In this document: positions 1 through 7,074 of the stretch, piece after piece
Position numbering within the stretch: the first letter of the stretch is position 1
Layout: every line of letters begins with the position of its first letter
From: Nitriliruptoraceae bacterium
GTDB taxonomy: Bacteria; Actinomycetota; Nitriliruptoria; Nitriliruptorales; Nitriliruptoraceae
DNA: 51,560 nt
Reading direction: 5' to 3'
Assembly (NCBI GenBank): GCA_003563915.1
Contig: PWTE01000101.1
Coordinates: 1 to 51,560, forward strand
Translations under genes and position numbers: made by a program
Notes under the pieces: generated by a model
The model's input: only the letters and a program-made list of their open reading frames with translations
What the model was told of the DNA's origin: nothing
Database searches by the model: none

Positions 1-155
1 CACCCCGAACCTCTTGGTGATCGCTGGCACAGGGCAACTCGACACGCTGGGTTCGTAGGCGTCGCGGCAGCACTCGGACGACCACCAAGGATCGTCGACA
101 GACGTCGGCAGCTGCTGAGAGCGCCCCTCTCGTCCGCCCACCCGGCGCCGCCACC

Positions 156-332
156 GTGCTCAAACGACGTGTCGCTCACACCGACGATGTCCAACAGGCC
201 CCGCTCGTAGCGCTGTCGACCATGATCGACACTCTGGTCGAGCCTCGCCAGACCGCCTACCTCGCCTACCGAACTTCGCTCGGCAGCGACGGCCACCCCT
301 GGCAGGCTCGACACCGCCGCTGGACCGACTGA
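156..332 (+). CDS. Possible short hypothetical ORF in a decayed element
   Basis: The frame ending at the TGA at 330-332 is open from about position 21, and the first usable start is a GTG at 156. The predicted peptide of about 58 residues has a plausible amphipathic centre (ALSTMIDTLVEP) and an Arg/Trp-rich end. I do not recognise a family, and no clear Shine-Dalgarno precedes the GTG. It lies in the 5' flank of a tRNA remnant and integrase fragment, so it may be the tail of a mobile-element gene entering from outside the window. The rest of 1-430 shows nothing I can support. Confidence 0.2.
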   Translation: MLKRRVAHTDDVQQAPLVALSTMIDTLVEPRQTAYLAYRTSLGSDGHPWQARHRRWTD

Positions 333-580
333 CCGATCCGCGTAGAATCACCAAGCGATCGACCGGACACCCTGAACAGGCTGCACCGGTGACACACAAC
401 GGTCTCCTCCGACCCTTGCGTCCGCGCACCGCGTGGGTCCAAAATGGGTCCGAGACCGCCCCACACCCACCCACACGGACCCAAACCCGAACCGCCGAAA
501 CAGCCGCTGACCCCCCAGAAACGGCAGAATCGCCGTTTCCTGCCACTGCCTGGATGCCATGGCGATGCTATGGCATGGAG

Positions 581-611
581 GGGGTCGTGGGTTCAAATCC
601 CATCCGGTCCA
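581..611 (+). other. tRNA 3'-end remnant (putative attachment core)
   Basis: This segment reads as the last 30 bases of a tRNA: a variable-loop end, a T arm with stem GTGGG/CCCAT around the loop TTCAAAT, the acceptor 3' strand CCGGTCC and discriminator A. A matching 5' acceptor strand (GGACCGG) is not found at the expected distance of about 70 bases upstream, so this is not a whole tRNA gene. A 3' fragment next to an integrase gene is the usual signature of integration into a tRNA. The parent tRNA identity cannot be read because the anticodon arm is missing. Confidence 0.6.
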
Positions 612-618
612 CCCGCGG

Positions 619-651
619 AAACCCTCGCTAGACGTCGTCTAGCGAGGGTTT
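619..651 (+). terminator. Strong intrinsic terminator after the tRNA remnant
   Basis: A perfect 15-bp stem (619-633 with 637-651) has a 3-base loop and is followed by a T-rich stretch (TTTCTCGTTGTTT). It sits 8 bases after the tRNA 3' end, as expected for the terminator of a tRNA gene, so it probably arrived or stayed with that fragment. It would also isolate the integrase fragment downstream from transcription coming from the left. Confidence 0.8.
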
Positions 652-748
652 CTCGTTGTTTCGGCTGCCACTGCTTGGGGACCTCGTGCGCACCTTGGGC
701 ACAAATTGGGCACAGGGCCCGACCCACTGGGACCCAAGGGAACCCACG

Positions 749-1051
749 ATGGCATCCCTGACCGAGCGGCCCGGCACGACCGGGACCTCCTACACGGTGC
801 GCTGGCGCGAACGCGGCGCACAGCAGCGCAAGACCTTCCGTCGAAAGAAGGAGGCCGAGGCGTGGCGCCGCAAGGCTGAGGACATCGAGGCCGCCGGCAA
901 GGGCGTCGACGATCGCGTCACGGTCCATCAGGCGGTGGACATGCTGCTCGACTACGCGCTGGGCAGTGACCATCGGATCACGGCCCGCGGACGAATCCGA
1001 TCTGGCGCCAGGTCTCGTAGATCGCGATGGATGCCGCATTGGCGAGGTTGA
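749..1051 (+). pseudogene. Truncated tyrosine-type site-specific integrase (N-terminal part)
   Basis: The frame from ATG 749 encodes a typical actinophage-integrase N-terminus. A short beta-strand arm-binding region (TSYTVRWRERG) is followed by a basic segment (RKTFRRKKEAEAWRRKAED) and the start of the core-binding helix (TVHQAVDMLLDYAL). Homology stops near 965-975. From there the frame reads antisense through the 3' end of trmL and ends at 1051 without any catalytic R-HxxR-Y residues. Full-length relatives have about 350-400 residues; here roughly 75 are recognisable. The break coincides with the trmL stop codon at 978, which suggests that a deletion removed the rest of the element. Confidence 0.7.
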
Positions 1052-1508
1052 GCGAGCGCCGCTGCGGGAGCATGGGGATCGTGACCCGTCCGCTGATGCG
1101 CGGATGGGTGAGCAGGTCGTCGGAGAGATCGGAGGTCTCGGGTCCGAACAGCAGCACATCATCCGGCCGATAGACCACCTCGGTGTACACCGTGCTCGCC
1201 CGGGTGACGAACGCGAACACCCGAGCGTCCGGCAGCGCGTCGAGCGCCGCATCGAGGCTCGGATGCACCTCGACGGTGGCCAGGTCGTGGTAATCGAGTC
1301 CGGCACGACGCAACTTGGGTTCGTCCAGGTCGAACCCCAACGGTTCGATCAGATGCAGCCGTGCTCCGGTCACGGCAGCGAGCCGGACCGCGCTGCCCGT
1401 GTTGCCCGGCAGGCGCGGCTGGAAGAACATCAGATGCGGCAACCTCGACGTCGGTTGCCCTGTCGTCCCGCCGTCACCCTTCGCGGTTCCGCCAACCTGA
1501 CCGGGCAT
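978..1508 (-). CDS. trmL: tRNA (cytidine/uridine-34 2'-O)-methyltransferase, SpoU family
   Basis: TrmL methylates the ribose of the wobble nucleotide in certain tRNA-Leu species using S-adenosylmethionine. The family motifs are present: PRLPGNTGSAVRL near the start (motif 1), LFGPETSDLSDDLL (motif 2) and IPMLPQRRSLNLANAASI (motif 3), which form the trefoil-knot SAM site. The body from MFFQPRLPGN matches the usual family size of about 155 residues. I kept the upstream ATG at 1508, which adds 26 residues, because GGGAGG lies 8 bases before it; an internal ATG at 1430 would give the usual family length. The gene ends exactly where the integrase fragment loses homology. Confidence 0.9.
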   Translation of the reverse strand: MPGQVGGTAKGDGGTTGQPTSRLPHLMFFQPRLPGNTGSAVRLAAVTGARLHLIEPLGFDLDEPKLRRAGLDYHDLATVEVHPSLDAALDALPDARVFAFVTRASTVYTEVVYRPDDVLLFGPETSDLSDDLLTHPRISGRVTIPMLPQRRSLNLANAASIAIYETWRQIGFVRGP

Positions 1509-1862
1509 CGCCGTGACCTCCCTTGTCTGCTCACCGACTCCGACGGAGCGGACCCAACGACTCTACGGCCGGTGCGCTGGGTTGATCCGGCCAGGATCCG
1601 TCGGCGACCAGGTCCACGTGCGGGTCGGTAGCGACGAGCAACGACCTTGGACGATGGCCGTCGACCGGGAGCCAGCGGCCACAGGCACCGACTCGCCGTC
1701 CTGAGCGTCACGCTCCGGTCCTTGCGGAAGACATGACCTGGCCCCCGCACGGGAGGGAACGGGGGACACAGGGGGCACGGCCAGTGAGCCATGCCATGCA
1801 CTGTCGCTCAACGTCGGCCTTGCGGCGTCACCGAGTCCTCCAAGCCGAGGGGCTGTGGTCTA
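1509..1862. other. Intergenic stretch without a supported gene
   Basis: Frames here are short or have the composition of reading shadows. I see no tRNA, no strong hairpin and no recognisable protein segment. It is likely to hold the promoter of trmL on the minus strand and the decayed tail of the frameshifted gene that begins at 2212. Confidence 0.4.
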
Positions 1863-2212
1863 TCAGCTCACGGCCGATACGGGGCGTTCACGGCACGCGT
1901 CGCGATGCGGCCCTGGGTCCGAAGAGGTCCGCGTGACCCACGACGGGCGATCGGGGATCGTGGAGCGGCCATCGCTGGTCGCCTCGATCGTCAGCAAGTG
2001 GCGGGCCTTTGCCGGGATCGCGGTCCACAGGGGCGACCCGGACCGCCACCTTCGCGACGCTGCCAGGCTGCGGAGCATCGTGCCCTTGCGCGCCAGGACC
2101 AGCGCGAGCGCTTCTGGGCGGTGTCGGCGCCCACGAACAGCAGTTCGTCGACCATCCGGTCCACATCCGAACCGGTCAGCCGGTATCGGGGCCGAGCCGC
2201 CTCCTCCATCAC
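1863..2212 (-). pseudogene. Frameshifted small hypothetical gene downstream of the exporter
   Basis: Reading begins at 2212, overlapping the exporter stop codon, with a natural-looking N-terminus (MEEAARPRYRLTGSDVDRMV, then DELLFVGADTAQ). Just after this, around 2111-2118, the frame degrades to an Arg/Trp-rich shadow. The neighbouring frame carries the sensible continuation EALALVLARKGTMLRSLA, then PLWTAIPAKARHLLTIEA, and stops at 1863. One missing base would join them into a protein of about 110 residues. No classic slippery heptamer is visible, so a single-base loss or sequencing error is likelier than programmed frameshifting. The family is unknown; the overlap with the exporter suggests translational coupling. 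Confidence 0.5.
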
Positions 2213-3807
2213 GACACCTCCTGCGACGCGGCTCTGGAGGGTCGTTCGGCGGGCAGCTGGCGGGTCGCCGGGAAGGCAAGCAGGGCCAGCAGGACGCAGG
2301 CCAGCAGCCCGCTCTTCAACGCGAACAGCTGCGCGGCCTCGTAGTCCTCGACGAGCGCGTCGACGACCTCCACGTCCAACCCCGCGTCGGTGGCCCGTGC
2401 CCGCACCTGGTCCGACGGCAGGAAGGACACGTCCTCGCTGACCGTGATCGTCGTCTGCTCCACGACCGCGGCCGGCAGACGGGGATCGTCCTCGACCTGG
2501 GTGAGGAAGTTCGAGACCAGGCCCGACAGCACGATGGCACCGATCAGAGCGACCCCGACCGCCGAGCCCAGCTGCATCGAGGTGTACTGCAGGCCCCCAG
2601 CCTCGCTGCGACCCGACGCATCCACGGAGGACTGCACGACGTCACCGAGCTGGGAGGCGATGAGCCCCATCCCGATGCCGAGCAGCGCCATCGCGACGGC
2701 GAACCGCACCTCGAGCAGGGTCGGCTCGACCGTCGACAGCAGCCACAGGGTGGCGAGGATCGTCGAGGCGAACCCGGTGCGCACCACGGTCCTGACCGGG
2801 AGCCAGGTGCGCAGTCGCGCCCCGGCTATGGCGGCGACGAACATCGCGATGGAGACCGGGAGCATGCGCACCCCGGTCTCGAGGGCGTCGAGCCCGACGA
2901 CCAACTGCAGGTACAGCGGGACGGTGAAGAACACCCCCATCAGGATCAGGTTCTGGGCCAGGAAGGACTGGAGCCCGGCCCGGAGCGCCGGGATGCGCAG
3001 CAGGTCCAGGTGGACCAGCGGGTCGGAGCCGGTGCGTTCGCGTCGGCGCTGCCAGCCGATGAACAGCCGCAGGACGAGACCGCCGACGGCGATCACGAAG
3101 GGGGTCAGCGCGAAGCCGAAGGGCGTGATGGGTGAGGCCTTCGGGACGAGCCAGCCCCAGGTCCCGGCCTGCAGCAGCCCGAACACGATCAGGCCCAGGC
3201 CGAGCGCCGACAGCCAGACGCCAACCAGGTCGAGTCTGGGGCGGGCTGTGTCGCTCGGCGGATCTCGGAGCAGCCGGACGCAGGCGAGGACGCCGAGGAC
3301 GATCACCACCTCGCCGACGAACACCACCCGCCAGGTCAGGGTGGTCGTCGCCCAGCCGCCGACGATCGGGCCCACCGCGATGCCGGCGCCGGCGACCGCG
3401 CCGATCACGGAGTAGGCGACCGCACGCTCCCGGCCCTGGTAGTTCCCGGCGATGAGCGCGGCCAGGGCAGGCATCACGAGCGCCGCGCCCAGGCCCTCGA
3501 GGACCGACCACCCGACGGCCAGCACGAAGACGTTCGGGGCCAGCGCGGTGATCGAGGAGCCGACCGCGTACACGATCAGACCGACGGTGAACGCGGGCCG
3601 CCGGCCGATCAGATCCCCGATCTTGCCCCCGGCGATCATGAACATCGCCATGACCAGGGAGTAGAGGGTGATCACCGCCTGGATCGCCGTGACGTTGGTG
3701 TCCAGGTCGAGGACCAGCTGGCTGATCGAGACGTTCATCACGGCCTGGTCGAGGACCATCACGAACTGCGCGGCCGCCAGGACCGCCAGCGGCAACCACC
3801 TCTTCAT
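2209..3807 (-). CDS. DHA2-family (EmrB/QacA type) MFS multidrug exporter
   Basis: The 532-residue protein fits the DHA2 branch of the major facilitator superfamily: about 14 hydrophobic segments, an N-terminal helix with LDQAVMNVSISQL (the motif D1 region), motif A as GKIGDLIGRRP in the loop between helices 2 and 3, and a motif C-like Gly-rich helix (GAVAGAGIAVGPIVGGW). Such proteins export hydrophobic drugs or metabolites in exchange for protons in the inner membrane. GAGATGAGG precedes the ATG at 3807. It is divergent from the rhodopsin gene across about 570 bp and its stop overlaps a small frameshifted gene. No regulator gene is adjacent. The substrate cannot be inferred. Confidence 0.85.
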   Translation of the reverse strand: MKRWLPLAVLAAAQFVMVLDQAVMNVSISQLVLDLDTNVTAIQAVITLYSLVMAMFMIAGGKIGDLIGRRPAFTVGLIVYAVGSSITALAPNVFVLAVGWSVLEGLGAALVMPALAALIAGNYQGRERAVAYSVIGAVAGAGIAVGPIVGGWATTTLTWRVVFVGEVVIVLGVLACVRLLRDPPSDTARPRLDLVGVWLSALGLGLIVFGLLQAGTWGWLVPKASPITPFGFALTPFVIAVGGLVLRLFIGWQRRRERTGSDPLVHLDLLRIPALRAGLQSFLAQNLILMGVFFTVPLYLQLVVGLDALETGVRMLPVSIAMFVAAIAGARLRTWLPVRTVVRTGFASTILATLWLLSTVEPTLLEVRFAVAMALLGIGMGLIASQLGDVVQSSVDASGRSEAGGLQYTSMQLGSAVGVALIGAIVLSGLVSNFLTQVEDDPRLPAAVVEQTTITVSEDVSFLPSDQVRARATDAGLDVEVVDALVEDYEAAQLFALKSGLLACVLLALLAFPATRQLPAERPSRAASQEVS

Positions 3808-3926
3808 GGGGCCTCATCTCCGGGTGACGCACCCAGCCGCGATGACGGCCGCGACCGTAGCGCCGACAACATAGGCCCATCAGCGGCTCCCTGACCGGCC
3901 CGAAAGGCCCTGACGGGTGGTGGGAG

Positions 3927-3952
3927 CGCGGTAGGTCACCGGTCCTACCGCG
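3927..3952. promoter_or_regulatory. 9-bp inverted repeat between exporter and rhodopsin
   Basis: Arms CGCGGTAGG (3927-3935) and CCTACCGCG (3944-3952) are perfect complements around an 8-base spacer that itself contains ACCGGT. It lies about 120 bp upstream of the exporter start and 420 bp upstream of the rhodopsin start. No T-run follows on either strand, so an operator is likelier than a terminator. The remainder of 3808-4374 shows no gene I can support. Confidence 0.4.
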
Positions 3953-4374
3953 ACCTCCACGGACAACGTCGTCCGACAGCACGCGTCCGACACCCGGGAT
4001 CTCGGCAGCATGACCTCAACACGTCTTGAACGATCACCCCACCACGGAGGCCTGATCCTTCGTCGACAGCAACACGTTCCTGGGCCCGCTGAACCGACGT
4101 CTGCCCCGGGTCCGGGCGGTACACGGTGAGGAACGGGGTACCGACCATCGCTTCTGCAGCCCGCGAGCGGCTCTTCACTTGCCGCCCCGCGGTCTGGAGA
4201 CCGAGCGGAGAACGGCTGCAGCAAGGTTCGCGACCTGCCCCCGCCAACCGGACCTCGGCTGATCAGGGGACTGTCGGTGCCCCTCGATCCACCAGCTACC
4301 CAGGCGCCGAAGCTCGGTCAGATCATGCGGAGTGGTCCTACTTCCGACCTACAGATCTTGATCGGAGATCCTCC

Positions 4375-5121
4375 GTGGACATCACGTCGCTCGACCTCAG
4401 TACGCTGCAGGTGGACCTGGTGAGCGGTGCCTTCTCGCTCACCTTGGCGGTCTTCATCGGCAGCGCCCTGTTCTTCTTCCTCAGCCGTCAGGACGTTGCG
4501 CTGCGCTACCGGATGGCCGTGACCATCTCCGGCGTCATCGTGACGATCGCCGGCTACCACTACTGGCGCATCCTCGGATCGTTCGAGGCGGCGGTCCAGG
4601 GCGAGGCACTCTTCAACGAGGCGTACCGCTACGTCGACTGGATCATCACGGTCCCGCTGCTGTTGACCGAACTGGTACTGGTCCTCTCGATCGATGCCGC
4701 CCGTCGCCGATCGCTCTTGATGCGCCTGGTCCCCTACTCCTTCCTGATGATCGCACTGGGCTACCCCGGCGAGGTCTCCGACAGCGTCACGGTCACGTGG
4801 CTGTTCTGGGGCCTGTCGATGGTCTTCTTCGTCCTGATCCTGTGGACCCTGTTCGGGGAACTATCTCGCCAGATAGCTGAGGAGCGGCCCGAGGTCCGCC
4901 CGACCCTCCGGGGACTGCGGCTGATCCTGCTCGTCACCTGGTCGTTCTACCCCGTCGCGTACCTGTTCCCGGTCCTGCTGGCCGATGCCGCCACGGCGTT
5001 CGTCCTGCTCAACGTCGGCTACGCCATCGCGGACATCACGGCGAAGGCCGGCTACGGCTTGATGATCCACCACGTCGCCAAGGTCAAGACCGAGGTGGAG
5101 GAGCAGGTCACCGTGGCGTGA
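4375..5121 (+). CDS. Xanthorhodopsin-like light-driven proton pump
   Basis: This is a 248-residue seven-helix microbial rhodopsin binding retinal in the cytoplasmic membrane. Helix C has RYVDWIITVPLLLTEL, giving D88 (proton acceptor), T92 and E99 (proton donor), the DTE set of outward proton pumps. H62 in GYHYWR matches the His partner of the acceptor, R85 is the conserved Arg, and helix G has ADITAK with D220 and the retinal Lys K224. L96 sits at the spectral-tuning site, predicting green absorption. SRQDVALRYRM, IAGYHYWRI and LGYPGEVS are typical of the xanthorhodopsin branch. The GTG at 4375 is chosen because GGAG lies 7 bases upstream and an upstream ATG in frame adds only noncoding-looking sequence. 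No carotene oxygenase or carotenoid gene is nearby. A strong terminator follows, so it is probably monocistronic. Confidence 0.93.
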   Translation: MDITSLDLSTLQVDLVSGAFSLTLAVFIGSALFFFLSRQDVALRYRMAVTISGVIVTIAGYHYWRILGSFEAAVQGEALFNEAYRYVDWIITVPLLLTELVLVLSIDAARRRSLLMRLVPYSFLMIALGYPGEVSDSVTVTWLFWGLSMVFFVLILWTLFGELSRQIAEERPEVRPTLRGLRLILLVTWSFYPVAYLFPVLLADAATAFVLLNVGYAIADITAKAGYGLMIHHVAKVKTEVEEQVTVA

Positions 5122-5166
5122 CCGTGCAGGCGGAGGCCATCCTCTACACGGCCCCGCTACCCGTCC

Positions 5167-5196
5167 TCGAAGGCCGCCCCCGTGGGCGGCCTTCGA
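5167..5196 (+). terminator. Intrinsic terminator of the rhodopsin gene
   Basis: A perfect 13-bp stem TCGAAGGCCGCCC / GGGCGGCCTTCGA with a 4-base loop begins 46 bases after the rhodopsin stop codon. There is no long T-run, which is usual for high-GC actinobacteria. Confidence 0.75.
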
Positions 5197-5442
5197 CACG
5201 TCTCAACCAGGTCCGCGACGAGCATCTCGGTGTGAGACCTCCCCGACCGCTTCTCAGGGCGAACCCAGGGTCGGTTCCCGGGGTCATCCCCGATGGCGAC
5301 GCTCCGGGCCGTCCGTAGTGTCAACGGCACCACCACCGGTCCTCGGAACCGCCCATCAGCATCCTGTCAGCGGCGACCGACAGGGCGCAGGTCGGATCGA
5401 CGCTGCGCCGCGGCGCCGTGTGCCATGAGGAGACGAGCTGCC

Positions 5443-6060
5443 ATGCGCCCCACCGAACCGATCCTGTCCGCCCGAGGCGTCACCAAGACCTACCGCACCG
5501 GCACCCACGAGGTGCACGCCCTACGCGGCATCGATCTGGACGTCCGGGCCGGCGAACTGGCGATGGTCACGGGTCCGTCCGGGAACGGCAAGACCACGCT
5601 GCTGAACTGCCTCTCCGGACTGGACGACATCGACGACGGCACGGTCCACATCGAAGGCCAGGACCTGTTCGCGCTGTCCGACCGCGACACCGCGCCGAGC
5701 GCATGGGCGTCATCCCCCGGGCCTTCAACCTGATCCCGGTCCCCTCCGCCGAGGAGAACGTCGAGCTGCCCCTGCTCGTGACCGGCACCCCACCGGAGGA
5801 AGCACGTGAGCACGCCCGCGCCACGCTCTCCCGGGTCGGGCTCGCGGACCGCGGCAGCCAGCGTCCGGCCGAGCTGTCCGGCGGGCAGGCGCAACGGTTC
5901 TCGATCGTCGCCGCGCTGGTCAACGACCCCGAGGTGGTGTTCCTCGACGAGCCCACCACCGGGCTGGTCCCGCAGGCACGCCGCAACCTGTGGGACCTGG
6001 TCCGCACCATCGGCGAAGAGCTACCGATCACGCCCCGGGTTCGAGCCATGCGTGCTGTCT
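5443..6060 (+). pseudogene. Decayed MacB/LolD-type ABC transporter ATPase
   Basis: The frame from ATG 5443 starts as a good MacB/FtsE-like ATPase: ILSARGVTKTYRTGTHEVHALRGIDL, then Walker A GPSGNGKTT and the SGLDDIDDGTV segment. Between about 5683 and 5702 the frame shifts. The continuation RMGVIPRAFNLIPVPSAEENVELPLL, signature SGGQAQR and Walker B EVVFLDEPTTG are in another frame. The D-loop Asp is Val (TTGLVPQ), and after IGEELPI all homology, including the H-loop, is lost; that frame runs on to 6401 as low-quality sequence. No permease gene is present. Frameshift, altered D-loop and missing C-terminus together point to a dead gene, not a sequencing error alone. Confidence 0.8.
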
Positions 6061-6231
6061 CGCTCCAGGGCGCAGGTCCCGGAGACATCCCCACGGAGCT
6101 GGCCGGGTTGGGGCGGTGGGTGCCCGGGAGCCTGCTGAGCGCACGGCTCGCGTTCGGATGGCGCCCACGCGCCGCGCACGACGGCGAGGGCGGCGGCAGC
6201 GGAGAGCCACAGGTGCACCTTCGCATCGGGA

Positions 6232-6276
6232 GCTCTCCGCTGCGCCTGGGGCTCTCCGTTGCGCCTGGGGCTCTCC
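6232..6276. repeat. 19-bp tandem repeat, 2.4 copies
   Basis: GCTCTCCGCTGCGCCTGGG (6232-6250) is followed directly by a copy with one C-to-T change (6251-6269) and then by the first seven bases of a third. An inverted GGAGAGC lies at 6201-6207. It sits in the non-coding debris after the ABC pseudogene and looks like slippage expansion. Confidence 0.75.
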
Positions 6277-6442
6277 ACCGCGTCCCCGCGAGCCGCGACC
6301 GATCGTCAGAGATGGTCTCCCTCCGGACAGGGAAGAGGTCCCCGCGCCCACCCGTGACGGTCGATGATGAGGGTGGTCACTCATCACGCGTGACCCGCTG
6401 ACCCCCGTCGCCGTACCTCCTTCACCGCCCCTCGGACCGTCG

Positions 6443-7036
6443 ATGGACCAGTTCGTCACCGATCTCGCGAGCCAGGCCTCCGTCCTGTGGGCCCTGCTGT
6501 GGCCTGCGGCGACGATCGCCCTACTGCGCATCTGCGACGTATCGCTCAACGTGTTCCGGACCGTGTTCGTGGTGCAGGAACGTCGGCTGCTCGCCGCCGT
6601 CGTCGCCGGCGCCGAGGCCGCCGTGTGGCTCGCCGCCGCTGGCATCGTCTTCGCCGACATGACCCCGGTCCGCATCGCTGGGTTCGTCGTCGGGGTGGCC
6701 AGTGGCACCGCGATCGGCGTCGAGGTGGCGCGGCGCCTGCGCTTGGGCATGGCCACGGTCCGGATCTACGCGGATGCTCGCTTCACCGGACCCGACGGCC
6801 GGACCCAAGGACACCTCATCGCCGACGCGATCCGGCTCGCCGGCCACGGGGCCACCGTCTTCCAGGGCAGCGGACGGAACGGTCCGGTCGACCTGGTCCT
6901 CTCGACCGTGCGGCGCCGCGATGCCAACGCGGTCCTTGCGATCGCCCGGGACATCGAACCGTTGGCCTTCGCCGCCGTCGACAACAGCCTGCACCCCTCC
7001 CCCGCGGTGCTCAGCGGTACGGTCGGGCGCGTCTGA
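6443..7036 (+). CDS. UPF0316-type membrane protein (DUF5698 + DUF2179)
   Basis: The 197-residue protein has three N-terminal membrane segments (WALLWPAATIALLRICDVSL; LLAAVVAGAEAAVWLAAAGI; IAGFVVGVASGTAIGVEVA), matching the DUF5698 part. A soluble C-terminal DUF2179-like alpha/beta domain of about 80 residues follows (VRIYADARFTGPDG ... GATVFQGSGRNGPVDLVLSTVRRRD). This is the architecture of Bacillus YebE and relatives of unknown function; DUF2179 modules may sense small ligands. The C-terminus is shorter than in some homologues. It stands 38 bp before the next gene's GTG on the same strand, so the two may be co-transcribed. Confidence 0.8.
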   Translation: MDQFVTDLASQASVLWALLWPAATIALLRICDVSLNVFRTVFVVQERRLLAAVVAGAEAAVWLAAAGIVFADMTPVRIAGFVVGVASGTAIGVEVARRLRLGMATVRIYADARFTGPDGRTQGHLIADAIRLAGHGATVFQGSGRNGPVDLVLSTVRRRDANAVLAIARDIEPLAFAAVDNSLHPSPAVLSGTVGRV

Positions 7037-7074
7037 CCCGGCCGGGGTCGGCGCCGCCACCCCATGAGGTCACC

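Larger units (their letters stand above)
434..736. repeat. Four TGGGTCC/GGACCCA copies, possible integrase arm sites
   Basis: The heptamer TGGGTCC occurs at 434-440 and 445-451, 11 bp apart (about one helical turn). Its reverse complement occurs at 477-483 and 730-736. The set brackets the tRNA remnant at 581-611 and lies directly upstream of the integrase start at 749. Short repeats on both sides of a core, in direct and inverted orientation, are how arm-type sites of tyrosine integrases are arranged. That role is inferred; the heptamer is short and the region is GC-rich. Confidence 0.3.

Noticed and set aside
519-538. Inverted repeat AAACGGC/GCCGTTT before the tRNA remnant
   Set aside because: Only 7 bp with a 6-base loop, no gene upstream that it could terminate; chance in GC-rich sequence is likely.
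160-546. Minus-strand ORF of 128 residues across the tRNA flank
   Set aside because: Low-complexity Arg/Gly-rich reading with no family-like segment and no ribosome site; it crosses repeats and the tRNA side of the element.
559-611. A complete tRNA gene using the ATGCCAT/ATGGCAT hairpin as anticodon arm
   Set aside because: The hairpin loop is 9 bases, and no D arm or 5' acceptor strand complementary to CCGGTCC can be found at the right distance.
1855-3135. Long plus-strand frame across the exporter gene
   Set aside because: It is antisense to a clear 14-helix exporter and reads as Asp/Arg/Gln-rich shadow protein.
5990-6367. Permease fragment after the ABC ATPase
   Set aside because: The residues after IGEELPI have no membrane-helix pattern and only vague similarity to a permease end; not enough to call.
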